From RHLJ01 sp048058975 (GTDB lineage: Bacteria > Bacteroidota > Rhodothermia > Balneolales > Balneolaceae), in assembly GCA_048058975.1 (NCBI GenBank), contig JBLLNP010000009.1, positions 1-64,000 on the forward strand: a stretch of DNA of 64,000 bases. Direction: 5' to 3'. A model generated the notes under the pieces. It worked only from the letters and a program-made list of their open reading frames with translations. It searched no databases and had not been told where the DNA came from. The translations under genes and the position numbers were made by a program. Every line of letters begins with the position of its first letter. Within the stretch, counting starts at the first letter, position 1. This document shows positions 27,276-36,644 of the stretch, one piece after another.

Positions 27276-28181
27276 ATGTCTTACAGAGAAGAAAATTTTA
27301 TGAAGTTCAAAAGATCTGAGTTGATCTCTAAACTCAGTTATATAGAAGAACTTTCTGAAGAAGAAATAAGAAATCTATTTCTTGAAGTACTGAATGGAGG
27401 AATTCACGGATTTTGTTTTAGCCTGTACGAAGAAGGGCAGAAACCCGGCGATATAATTCCTAAGGCTCAAATAGCCAGAAGAATGAAAATTCTTAGTAAG
27501 CATTCTAAGTGGGTACGGACATTCTCCTGTACCGAAGGGAATGAATTAATCCCTGAAGTTGCTAAAGAATACGGAATGAAGACCATGGTTGGAGCCTGGT
27601 TGGGTAGTGATACAGAAAAAAATGAAATTGAAATTCAAGGGCTTCTTGAAGTTGCAAGAAAAGGCCATGCTGATATAGTAGCTGTAGGTAATGAAGTGCT
27701 CTATAGAAATGATCTGTCAAAAGAAGAATTGATGGAGCAGATAAGAAGAGTAAAAGCAGAGTTACCTGATATTCCCGTTGGATATGTGGATGCCTATTAC
27801 GAGTTCACGGTTCATCCTGATATAAGTGAGTTATGCGATGTAATTTTGTGTAACTGCTATCCATACTGGGAAGGAACAAGCTTTAATGACTCTCTTCAGC
27901 ACATGCGGCAGATGTATTATCAGGCAAAGGCTGCTGGTAATGGAAAAAGAGTAATTATTACGGAAACCGGATGGCCAAGTCAGGGTGAAGGACTTGGAGG
28001 AGCAATTCCATCTCACGAAAATGCAATGAAATACTTCATTAACGCTAACCTTTGGGCTGAGGATGAAGATGTGGAGATAATGTATTTCTCTTCATTTGAT
28101 GAAGCCTGGAAAAGAAGCGATGAGGGCGAAGTGGGTGCCTATTGGGGTATCTGGGACGCTAATAATCAGTTGAAGTTTTGA
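27276..28181 (+). CDS. Cytosolic GH17 enzyme, paralogue of the fused domain
   Basis: A 301-residue GH17 protein without signal peptide or membrane segment. It keeps acid/base Glu140 (AVGNEVLY) and nucleophile Glu230 (ITETGWPS) and aligns along its whole length with the GH17 part of the preceding symporter fusion (shared GLL-A-G--D, VDAYY, NCYP-WEG, YFSSFDE-WK, WGIW). A tandem duplication with fusion, or fission, is the likely history. It would act on imported laminari-oligosaccharides together with the phosphorylase. The bacterial family includes transglycosylases, so either chemistry is possible. Confidence 0.88.
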   Translation: MSYREENFMKFKRSELISKLSYIEELSEEEIRNLFLEVLNGGIHGFCFSLYEEGQKPGDIIPKAQIARRMKILSKHSKWVRTFSCTEGNELIPEVAKEYGMKTMVGAWLGSDTEKNEIEIQGLLEVARKGHADIVAVGNEVLYRNDLSKEELMEQIRRVKAELPDIPVGYVDAYYEFTVHPDISELCDVILCNCYPYWEGTSFNDSLQHMRQMYYQAKAAGNGKRVIITETGWPSQGEGLGGAIPSHENAMKYFINANLWAEDEDVEIMYFSSFDEAWKRSDEGEVGAYWGIWDANNQLKF

Positions 28182-28363
28182 TATTGAGCATTTTTAAACA
28201 GGATAAAATTTGAACTAAATCAATCAAGAAGGCTCTAGAAACCAGCTAGAAATTTCAGTTTTGCAAAACAATAAACATGACATTAAATTTAATTAACTAA
28301 AACCTAAACCTATAAAAATTGTATTTATACACTAAAGCTACAATATCAAAAAACTTAAAAATT

Positions 28364-29710
28364 ATGAAAAACATTTTATTAACATTATTGCTACTTGCAA
28401 TCTCATCAGCAACATTTGCACAAACAAATTTAGTCGCAAATGGTGATTTTGAGGATGCTACAAATACAGCATGGTACACAAATTTTGGTGATAATACGCC
28501 AGAAATCAGAACTGAAGGTGACAATAGCTTTTTCTTTGCTGATGTAGAAGCAGCAGGAACAGCATTTTCCGTAAACTTGAGCCAATTAGTTACAATAACA
28601 CCAGGCGCAACCTATACCTTTACATTCGATGCATCTAGTGCGGGAAATGGACGAACTGTAGTTGTAGGAATTGGACAAAGTGCAGATCCATTTTATGCTA
28701 ATGTAGAGACTGCAACTTTAACAAGTGAGTCTCAAACTTTTACTTACGAGTTAATTGCTAAAGATGACGGTTCAGGAAACGACTTTGGAAGTGCTAGCAG
28801 CCGTGTAATATTTGATATGGGTGCAGATACTGGCATTGTTGTTATTGATAATGTTTCGCTAACTCTTTCAGAAGGAGGAGGTGGTGGTGGAAATACTGCT
28901 GAGCCGACCACAGCAGCTCCTACTCCATCAGGTATCGATGCAAGCGGAGTTATATCAGTATTTAGTGGTGCATTCGACAATGTAGGTGTTACTACATTTG
29001 CAACTGATTGGAGCGAAGGTTCTGTTTCAGATTTTGTCGTGGAAGGTGATAGCGTATTGGAGTACGATTTCACAAATTTTGTTGGTATTCAGTTAGATGC
29101 TTCCGTTGATCTAACTTCTATGACTCATATTCATATGGACTATTGGGTAGCTGATCAACTATCGGCCGGAGAAGTACTGAATGTAAAATTATCAAACCAC
29201 AATGGTTTACCAGATACAGCAGGCGAAACAGATGCAAGTGAATTAACAAATCCGGTTACAACCTCTCGCGAATGGGTGTCTTTAGATACTGAACTCTCTA
29301 ATTTTGCAGTAGTTTTCAACAGCGGGGCATTAGATAAAGTTTATCAAATAGTAATATCAGTAAGTGGGACTTTAGACAAAGTATTCATAGATAATCTTTA
29401 TTTCTATGATGCTATGTCAGTAAATAATGAAATCAAAGAAATACCAAATGGATTTAACTTAGAGCAAAACTATCCAAATCCATTTAACCCATCTACCCGC
29501 ATAGCATATTCTATTCCAGCTTCAGGTGAAGTAACTCTGGAAGTGTATAACATTCAAGGCCAGAAAGTAGCAACTGTTGTTGATGGATTTAAAACAGCTG
29601 GTTCTCATACTGCAACATTTGATGCAGCTAATCTTTCATCTGGTATTTATGTGTACCGCCTAACGGCAGGAACTAATACTCAGATCAAAAAAATGATGCT
29701 TATCAAATAA
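28364..29710 (+). CDS. T9SS-exported carbohydrate-binding protein
   Basis: 448 residues from ATG 28364 (signal peptide MKNILLTLL...TFAQ; the frame extends upstream to a TTG at 28319 but without signal character). Domains: a CBM4_9-like jelly roll (about 25-175, LVANGDFED...IDNVSL), a poly-Gly linker, a module (about 185-355) that begins AAPTPSGIDASGVISVFSGA and is homologous to the C-terminal module of the 16.2-kb lipoprotein, and a T9SS sorting domain (about 370-448, LEQNYPNPFNPS...KKMMLIK). It has no catalytic residues and is probably a cell-surface beta-glucan binder. Last gene before the operon terminator. Confidence 0.85.
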   Translation: MKNILLTLLLLAISSATFAQTNLVANGDFEDATNTAWYTNFGDNTPEIRTEGDNSFFFADVEAAGTAFSVNLSQLVTITPGATYTFTFDASSAGNGRTVVVGIGQSADPFYANVETATLTSESQTFTYELIAKDDGSGNDFGSASSRVIFDMGADTGIVVIDNVSLTLSEGGGGGGNTAEPTTAAPTPSGIDASGVISVFSGAFDNVGVTTFATDWSEGSVSDFVVEGDSVLEYDFTNFVGIQLDASVDLTSMTHIHMDYWVADQLSAGEVLNVKLSNHNGLPDTAGETDASELTNPVTTSREWVSLDTELSNFAVVFNSGALDKVYQIVISVSGTLDKVFIDNLYFYDAMSVNNEIKEIPNGFNLEQNYPNPFNPSTRIAYSIPASGEVTLEVYNIQGQKVATVVDGFKTAGSHTATFDAANLSSGIYVYRLTAGTNTQIKKMMLIK

Positions 29711-29726
29711 TATTAGCATATTTATT

Positions 29727-29758
29727 AAAAGCCGATTCTTATAGAATCGGCTTTTTTA
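29727..29758 (+). terminator. Terminator of the glucan operon
   Basis: AAAAGCCGATTCT and AGAATCGGCTTTT around a TAT loop, followed by more T residues, 17 bp after the last operon gene. Confidence 0.9.
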
Positions 29759-29808
29759 TTTCGTAAGTCTTTCAGGTAGGGTATTAAAACATAAGCTGGT
29801 TTTTGCAA

Positions 29809-30486
29809 ATGGATCAATTAGAAGACTCTTGGTATCATATTACATCAGAGATAGGAATAATCCTGGTAGTTCTTTTAGTTTTGGCACTGCTGATTTCTAT
29901 TGTTCAACTAAGAACTATCAACAAGCTAAAGAAACACAGGGTGGGAGATGCTAACATCCCTGAAACAGAAATAGAGACAACAAAACCAAGCCAAGAAGAT
30001 AGTATAAGTAAGATAAATGGGATAGAGAGTATCGAGAATAATGAGGAGCTTAAAGCACAGCTTAAAACGAAAACTATTGAACTTGCTAAAGTTGCCAAAG
30101 AAAACGATCAAAAAAGCCAGTTGCTTTCAGATCTAAAAGAGAAATTGATTTATCTGAAAGAGCATCCCTCGGCATTAGAGAGAATCACTAAAGATTCTCT
30201 AGGCTTAATTGATTCAGTTAATATTGAGAGTAAGGATACCTTTGAGTTCCAGATAGATGAGCTAAATCAAGCACTTTATAACAGGCTAAGAGAACTTTTT
30301 CCAGAACTCACTGTTAATGATTTAAGACTTTGCGCGTACATCAAAATCGGAATGGACTCTAAAGAAATTGCAAACCTCTTCAGCATAAAACCTTCAAGCA
30401 TTTACATCAACAGGTCACGGTTGAGAAAAAAATTAAATCTTGAGCCCGAAGAAGACCTATACGCTTTTCTAAATAGCGACTTCTGA
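29809..30486 (+). CDS. Membrane-anchored LuxR/GerE-like regulator
   Basis: 225 residues from ATG 29809. One N-terminal membrane helix (about 12-35), a long charged coiled-coil region (about 70-130), then a C-terminal helix-turn-helix domain (about 145-225: LFPELTVNDLRLCAYIKIGM, then DSKEIANLFSIKPSSIYINR and SRLRKKL) of the type found at the end of Y_Y_Y/TPR regulators in Bacteroidetes. No periplasmic sensor domain is present. It lies immediately after the glucan operon terminator, so it is a candidate regulator of that operon; this is inferred from position only. Confidence 0.8.
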   Translation: MDQLEDSWYHITSEIGIILVVLLVLALLISIVQLRTINKLKKHRVGDANIPETEIETTKPSQEDSISKINGIESIENNEELKAQLKTKTIELAKVAKENDQKSQLLSDLKEKLIYLKEHPSALERITKDSLGLIDSVNIESKDTFEFQIDELNQALYNRLRELFPELTVNDLRLCAYIKIGMDSKEIANLFSIKPSSIYINRSRLRKKLNLEPEEDLYAFLNSDF

Positions 30487-30645
30487 TCAGCTTACATTTA
30501 CTTCAGTTGGGTATTTTAAAACTGATATCCAAAAATCCGACTAAATGTTATATTATTAGCCAAGTTTAAAGGAATTTTTCTTCCTCAAAATTAAGATCCA
30601 CCTTTTGTGGTCCTTCCATCATTAGTTGCTATAATTACTTAACCA

Positions 30646-33486
30646 TTGATACAAAACGACCTCCTCTCCCGACAGCTTTATTCGACCGATGCCTCAATGT
30701 ATGAGGAGCTACCACTAGGAGTAGCGTTTCCAAAATCAGAAGAAGAAATACAGGAACTGGTTCGCAAAGCAAATAATGACGGATTTTCGATTACAGCAAG
30801 AAGCGCGGGTACTAGCTTAGCTGGTCAGACCACTGGAAACGGAGTGATTATGGACGTCTCCCGTTTTATGACCGACATCGTGGAATTCAATTTTGAAGAG
30901 AGATTTGCAATTGTACAACCAGGAGTGGTTCGGGATTCTCTAAACAGAATAGCCGCCAAATCAGCTCTTTTGTTCGGCCCGGATACTTCAACAACCAATC
31001 GCTGCATGATTGGCGGCATGATTGGGAATAACTCTGCCGGTTCATTTTCTATCAAACACAGAACAACACGAGAGCATGTTCTGGAAATGGAGGCTATTCT
31101 TAGCGATGGATCGAAAGCCTGTTTCAGACCAATTACTTTGGAAGAACTCGAACATAAGAAACAGCTCGATACACTGGAAGGGCATATTTATCGCTCAACG
31201 CTAAGTTTGCTAGAAAAACATCGTGATACCATCATCGAAAATTACCCACATCCAGATATTATCCGAAGAAATACAGGTTATGCCCTCGATAGGCTTTTGG
31301 AAATGCAGCCTTTCACAAAAGGAGGAAGGCTTTTTAATCTCTGCGAATTGCTATGTGGAAGCGAAGGCACTCTTGCTATTACTACTTCTGCGAAATTGAA
31401 TCTTGTTCCTGTGGATGAGCACAGGATTGTTATGATACCTCAATTCAATACACTAAAAGAAGCCATGCTGGCTACAACCGAGGCGGTGAAACTAGAACCT
31501 GCGGCGGTAGAACTGGTTGATCACATTATTCTGGGTGCTACAAAAGGGAACATTGAGCAAAGTAAGAATCGCTTTTTTCTAGAGGGTGAGCCCAAGTTTA
31601 TCCTCATTATTCAGTTTGAAGGAAATTCAAAGCAAGAGCTTCAGGAAAAGGCATCGGAGTTAACTGATACACTATCCGCACTAAAGCTTGGATATGCTTT
31701 TCCGGTTGTTTCGAAAGAGGAAGAAATGAACAGAGTTTGGGATTTGCGTAAAGCAGGTCTCGGTTTATTGATGGGTTTAGGAACCGAGTCGAGGTCTCCG
31801 GCTTTTAGCGAAGACACCGCTGTTAGGGTTGAAGATTTGCCTGAATACATGGAAGATTTCCAACAAATTCTAACGAATCATAATACAGAGTGTATTTTTT
31901 ACGCTCATGCTTCGGTAGGAGAACTTCACCTCCGACCTGTAATTGATACCACAACTTCTGAAGGGGTTGAAACCATGAAGCAGATGGCAGATGAGATTGC
32001 TTTATTGGTAAGAAAATATAGAGGATCACTTTCCGGAGAGCATGGAGATGGCCGGGCAAGAGCTCCTTATATCGAGAAAGTGTTAGGGAAAGAGATGATC
32101 CCGGTTCTCCAGGAAGTGAAAGAAATATGGGATCCTAAGAATATCTTTAATCCAGGGAAAATTGTGAATCCCAAACCAATAGAAGTTGACCTTAGATTTT
32201 CTCCGAGCTACATCAAACCAAAAATTGAAAGTGTGTTCAAATTCAGAAAGGAAGGGAGTTTTGGGGATGCTACTGAGTTGTGTAACGGAGCCGGGGTATG
32301 TAGAAAACTTGCAGAAAGTGGGGGAACCATGTGTCCTTCTTATATGGCAACCAAAGACGAAAAAGATACAACCCGTGGAAGGGCAAATGTATTTCGTCAG
32401 GTTTTTGCGGGCGCGAATCCAAATGCGTTTGAATCACAGGAATTAAAAGATGCATTGGATCTCTGCCTAAGCTGCAAGGCCTGCAAAAGTGAATGTCCGG
32501 CTAATGTGGATATGGCAAAGATGAAAGGGGAGTTTCTGAATGGATGGCATCAGAAAAAAGGAAGCTCAATGTCAGATCGCTTTTTTGTGAATGCTTCTTC
32601 TTCTTATAAAATGGCTTCATTATTCCCATCAGTTTCTAACGCAGTAGTTGGATTCAAACCGGTTAAAAAGTTATTAGAATCATTTTTGGGAATAGATTCG
32701 AGAAGAGAACTGCCTGCTTTTACAGGAAGTACATTTCAAAGATGGTTCAACAATAGAACTTCAAATAAAGAAGGAGATGAGGTTGTATTGTTTGTGGACA
32801 TATTTACTAACTATCATGAACCTGAAATAGCTATTTCGGCAGTGAATGTGCTTGAGAAAATGGGATTCAAAGTGCTTTTGGCTGATTGCATGGAATCGGG
32901 AAGGCCTCAACTTTCAAAAGGGTTTCTGACAGATGCGAAGAAAATCGCTGAAAAGGCTATTACTGAGTTGAGTACATATTCGGAAAAAGGAATTCCTGTA
33001 ATTGGATTTGAACCTTCTGAAATTTTGACGGTGAGAGACGAGTTTCTGGATTTATGTGAAGATGAATTGCTTGATAAAGCAAAAACTCTCGCTACGCATT
33101 CTTTCACGTTTGAGGAGTTCATAGTCAAGTATTCTGATAAACTACCTGTTGTTAAAAACGATCAGAAAGTGGTGCTTCATGGGCATTGCCATAGCAAAGC
33201 TTTAACCGGAAATGATGCTACCGTTAAAGCATTGGAAAGTGCCGGATACTCAGTTGAAACATTAAACACAGGCTGCTGTGGCATGGCAGGTAGCTTTGGT
33301 TATGAAAAAAACCACTACGATGTTTCTATGGAAATCGGAGAACTGTTGTTATTTCCTTCACTAAAAAAGAAAAACGAGGAGGAATTGATTTGTGCTCCCG
33401 GATTTAGCTGTCGGCATCAGATAAAAGATGGAGTCAACCTCAACGCGCAGCATCCTGCTGTGTTGATGGATAGAGCTTTATCCTAG
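30646..33486 (+). CDS. FAD-linked oxidoreductase with Fe-S domain (D-lactate/glycolate dehydrogenase type)
   Basis: A 946-residue flavoprotein. It has an FAD-binding PCMH domain (about 20-250, RSAGTSLAGQTTG, GGMIGNNSAGS), an FAD-oxidase C-terminal domain (to about 515, SGEHGDGRARAPY), a 4Fe-4S segment with CLSCKACKSECP near residue 605-616, and a C-terminal CCG domain (HGHCHSKAL, NTGCCGMAGSFG). This is the layout of single-chain Dld-II/GlcDF-like 2-hydroxyacid dehydrogenases feeding the respiratory chain. A stop codon at 30640-30642 lies just upstream in frame, so TTG 30646 is the earliest start and the N-terminus is shorter than is common. Confidence 0.88.
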   Translation: MIQNDLLSRQLYSTDASMYEELPLGVAFPKSEEEIQELVRKANNDGFSITARSAGTSLAGQTTGNGVIMDVSRFMTDIVEFNFEERFAIVQPGVVRDSLNRIAAKSALLFGPDTSTTNRCMIGGMIGNNSAGSFSIKHRTTREHVLEMEAILSDGSKACFRPITLEELEHKKQLDTLEGHIYRSTLSLLEKHRDTIIENYPHPDIIRRNTGYALDRLLEMQPFTKGGRLFNLCELLCGSEGTLAITTSAKLNLVPVDEHRIVMIPQFNTLKEAMLATTEAVKLEPAAVELVDHIILGATKGNIEQSKNRFFLEGEPKFILIIQFEGNSKQELQEKASELTDTLSALKLGYAFPVVSKEEEMNRVWDLRKAGLGLLMGLGTESRSPAFSEDTAVRVEDLPEYMEDFQQILTNHNTECIFYAHASVGELHLRPVIDTTTSEGVETMKQMADEIALLVRKYRGSLSGEHGDGRARAPYIEKVLGKEMIPVLQEVKEIWDPKNIFNPGKIVNPKPIEVDLRFSPSYIKPKIESVFKFRKEGSFGDATELCNGAGVCRKLAESGGTMCPSYMATKDEKDTTRGRANVFRQVFAGANPNAFESQELKDALDLCLSCKACKSECPANVDMAKMKGEFLNGWHQKKGSSMSDRFFVNASSSYKMASLFPSVSNAVVGFKPVKKLLESFLGIDSRRELPAFTGSTFQRWFNNRTSNKEGDEVVLFVDIFTNYHEPEIAISAVNVLEKMGFKVLLADCMESGRPQLSKGFLTDAKKIAEKAITELSTYSEKGIPVIGFEPSEILTVRDEFLDLCEDELLDKAKTLATHSFTFEEFIVKYSDKLPVVKNDQKVVLHGHCHSKALTGNDATVKALESAGYSVETLNTGCCGMAGSFGYEKNHYDVSMEIGELLLFPSLKKKNEEELICAPGFSCRHQIKDGVNLNAQHPAVLMDRALS

Positions 33487-33496
33487 GTTGTTTCTG

Positions 33497-34423
33497 CTAC
33501 CAGAACTTTCCTCCGGCGTTAACCGGGTCGTCAAATTCATCCGGCTGAAGCATCATCTGATTGGCAATCATATTCATAGTGTAAGAGGCCTCCGGTAGCC
33601 AGTGGAACATCCAGTTATGCACCATTCCTTTAAATTCCCGGTAATTAAAAACGATTGGTTCTGATTCAGCTTTTCCTTTTAGCTTTTTACAATCGGGCAA
33701 AAATAATTCCTCAGAACCAATAAAAAGGGTTGTTGGAGGCAGTTGTTTTATGTCTCCATAAACAGGGCTCACAAAGAAATGGGTTTGTTCAAGATTACCG
33801 GAATATTTTTCTCCTAAAGCCTGGAGTGTGTTCCTGTCTAGCAGCGGATCTATTTTTTCATATTCATCAATTAATGGGTTTGAGAGTGTAACATCAAGCC
33901 ACGGGGAGAGAAGTATAAGTTGCGAAGGGCGTTCAATTTTTTCCTGAATAAGTAATTGTGTTAACGCAAGACTCATTCCGCCACCGGAAGAATCGCCTAT
34001 GAGAATTATATTTTTGGCTCCATACTCCTGGACCATTTTTTTATACACCGGTATCAGAAATTCGAACACATCGGTTGCACAATTATCGGGAATAAGAGGG
34101 TAATCGGGAGCCCAAACTGTAAAACCGGTTTTATCTATCATTTTGGAAATAAACTTCCAATGACCCTTTTCAAAACCTATCGAATATCCGCCTCCATGTA
34201 AGTACAGGATCGCTTTTTCAGATGTTAATGAATGAGGTTTGATTTTCCAGACAGAATGTGAGGTTTCTTCAAAATGAGTTATTTCAAATCGGCTTTTCAT
34301 ACTAGCAGAAGGGGGGACAGAATCAGAGGATTGCAACCACCAATCTAAATTTAATTTGCGCTTGTATCCGGCTAGTTTGAGATATAAGAGTAATATTTTA
34401 CTTAGTACACTCGGAGAATTCAT
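33497..34423 (-). CDS. Alpha/beta hydrolase of the hormone-sensitive-lipase type
   Basis: A 308-residue esterase/lipase-like protein. Oxyanion-hole motif HGGGYSIG starts at His76; nucleophile elbow GDSSGGG (143-149) has Ser145 as the likely nucleophile; a late FKGMVHNW block supplies the catalytic His, and an Asp near FIGSEELFLPD would complete the triad. No signal peptide. It converges with the flavoprotein gene, 10 bp between stops. Substrate unknown. Confidence 0.87.
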   Translation of the reverse strand: MNSPSVLSKILLLYLKLAGYKRKLNLDWWLQSSDSVPPSASMKSRFEITHFEETSHSVWKIKPHSLTSEKAILYLHGGGYSIGFEKGHWKFISKMIDKTGFTVWAPDYPLIPDNCATDVFEFLIPVYKKMVQEYGAKNIILIGDSSGGGMSLALTQLLIQEKIERPSQLILLSPWLDVTLSNPLIDEYEKIDPLLDRNTLQALGEKYSGNLEQTHFFVSPVYGDIKQLPPTTLFIGSEELFLPDCKKLKGKAESEPIVFNYREFKGMVHNWMFHWLPEASYTMNMIANQMMLQPDEFDDPVNAGGKFW

Positions 34424-34612
34424 ACTCTTGTATTGAGATAATAGTATTTAGTTTTCCTGATAACCCTTTATGTTGGTTAAAGAATTCCTCAAATGTAATT
34501 AGACGTTAAGTATGCCTATTTGAAAGGAATAGTCCCTATCTTTGAGTGGGTAAGTAAATCAACTATCAGCTGCTACAGAGTAGTATAAACCCGAAGAATT
34601 AAATAAGTATTT

Positions 34613-36502
34613 ATGAAAAATGTATGGTTAGGAGTTCTTTTATTGAGCTTCTTTTATGCCTGTTCTCCTAAGACCGGTGATGTATTATCTAATAACGAGT
34701 CACCTGCCCATCTTATCCCTATCAAGGCCAACCTGAATCTGGGGGATGTTACTGAGGATCGTGTTTGGGTGGAAATAGATCCCGGTTTATTTACGGCGGA
34801 CACGGTTACCTATCGGTTACCTCGTGTGGTTCAGGGAACATACGATGTAAGTGATTTTGGAAGCTTTACCGAAGGATTTGTTGCTTACGATTATACAGGT
34901 AAAATTATCGAAACAGAAAGAGCAGACGTAAACACATGGGTTATTCCTCAAGGGAAAATTCTGGATAAAATCGGATACTATGTTAACGATACCTTCGATA
35001 TTGAACGTACCGATACTCCGACTCCATTCTCACCTTCAGGTACTAACATTGAGGCTGAAAATTTTGTACTCAATTTGCACGGGTTTATAGGTTATTTCGA
35101 AGAGTTGGATGACAGTGAGTATTCAATAAACGTGACGGCTCCTGCTTCATTCCAAAAATCATCCGCCTTACCTGTTACGAGTTCCACAACAAGCAAAGAT
35201 GGGATAACTGTTACTGACACCTATTTTGCTGCTCGCTATTTTGATGTCACTGACAATCCTATGATGTATGGTGAACTGGAAATTGAAGAATTCATGGTTG
35301 GAGATATCAAGATTGTATTAAGTGTGTATTCACCTACTATGGTGCACTCTGCTGCTGAAATCAAAGAAACCGTTTATACCATGATGGAGGCTCAGAAAGA
35401 ATATCTGGGCGACCTAAACAGTACCAATCGGTATGATATTTTTCTATATCTCCCAACCGATAACGAAGGGGAAGCAACCGGGTTTGGAGCGCTGGAGCAT
35501 CATACCTCTACCGTTGTGGTTTTACCTGAATGGCTAAATAAAGAGCAACTGGATGAATCTATGATCGACGTAGTTTCCCACGAATTCTTTCACATTGTAA
35601 CTCCGCTTTCTGTGCACTCTGAGGATGTACACTATTTCGATTATCATGATCCTACCTTCTCAAAACATCTATGGATGTACGAAGGAGTTACAGAATACTT
35701 TGCCAGCCATTTTCAGGTATATGAAAAGCTGCAGGACCGTACTGCTTTCTATGATAAAATGATGGATAAAATAGAAACTGCTGCTACTATGGATGATGCT
35801 ATGAGTTTTACAGTAATGAGCGAAAATGTACTTGAAGAACCATATGCGAGCAATTACTATAATGTGTATATGAAAGGGGCATTGATTGGCATGTGTATTG
35901 ATATCCTGATGCGCGAAGAAAGCAACGGTGAACGAAGTATGCTTTCTTTGATGAAAGAACTTTCAGAGAAATATGGAATCGATCAACCATTCGAAGACGA
36001 CTCCATTATTGAAGAAATAACAGCAATGACTTATTCCTCTGTTGGGGAATTTTTGAATACACATGTGGTTGGAGATACTCCTATCAATTACTCAGAGTTT
36101 TTTGAGAAGGTAGGTCTGAAGTTTGAAGAGGAAACCACTCCCACAACCTTCTTTTTTATAGATCAGCAGACACCGTACATAGATGCTCGTGCAACCGGAG
36201 AGTTATATTTCAGAAATGTTACTCTTAATTCCACTCATATAGAATTGGGGATTCAGCCGGAGGACGAAATTAAATCAGTAAATGGAGTAGAATATACATT
36301 AGAGAATGCACAGCCATTAATCGCAGGTTCTTTTGGATGGACTCCTGAAACCGAGATTACAATGATCCTTGTTCGTGATGGGGAAGAGGTAGAAGTTTCC
36401 GGAGTTTACGGTACTCCAACCCTGGTGTCGCAAACGTTGGTGGAAGATGGGAACGCCACAGAAGAACAAATCCGACTTAGAAACTACTGGCTGGATAAGT
36501 AA
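34613..36502 (+). CDS. M61-family (glycyl aminopeptidase-like) metalloprotease lipoprotein
   Basis: A 629-residue lipoprotein (FFYAC, Cys17). An M61 beta-domain is followed by the catalytic region: GALEHH (292-297), the zinc motif HEFFH (His323, Glu324, His327), and WMYEGVTEYFAS with the third ligand Glu. A PDZ-like segment ends the protein (about 535-610, GIQPEDEIKSVNGVEY). M61 enzymes cleave N-terminal Gly/Ala or act as endopeptidases in the periplasm. It is a single-gene unit with its own terminator; a TATCTTTG -7-like box lies at 34537-34544. Confidence 0.9.
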   Translation: MKNVWLGVLLLSFFYACSPKTGDVLSNNESPAHLIPIKANLNLGDVTEDRVWVEIDPGLFTADTVTYRLPRVVQGTYDVSDFGSFTEGFVAYDYTGKIIETERADVNTWVIPQGKILDKIGYYVNDTFDIERTDTPTPFSPSGTNIEAENFVLNLHGFIGYFEELDDSEYSINVTAPASFQKSSALPVTSSTTSKDGITVTDTYFAARYFDVTDNPMMYGELEIEEFMVGDIKIVLSVYSPTMVHSAAEIKETVYTMMEAQKEYLGDLNSTNRYDIFLYLPTDNEGEATGFGALEHHTSTVVVLPEWLNKEQLDESMIDVVSHEFFHIVTPLSVHSEDVHYFDYHDPTFSKHLWMYEGVTEYFASHFQVYEKLQDRTAFYDKMMDKIETAATMDDAMSFTVMSENVLEEPYASNYYNVYMKGALIGMCIDILMREESNGERSMLSLMKELSEKYGIDQPFEDDSIIEEITAMTYSSVGEFLNTHVVGDTPINYSEFFEKVGLKFEEETTPTTFFFIDQQTPYIDARATGELYFRNVTLNSTHIELGIQPEDEIKSVNGVEYTLENAQPLIAGSFGWTPETEITMILVRDGEEVEVSGVYGTPTLVSQTLVEDGNATEEQIRLRNYWLDK

Positions 36503-36539
36503 AGGGAATCATATTCCGGAGTAACCTGAATCTGCATCA

Positions 36540-36576
36540 AAAAAGCCTTATGTAAATTTTAATCATCAGGCTTTTT
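36540..36576 (+). terminator. Terminator after the M61 protease
   Basis: AAAAAGCCT (36540-36548) pairs with AGGCTTTTT (36568-36576), ending in a T run. Confidence 0.7.
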
Positions 36577-36644
36577 GTTTACAAATTGTTGCAGCAAAGA
36601 ATTGCAGGCTTTTCTTAATTCCTGAAACCAAATTATATCAAACT

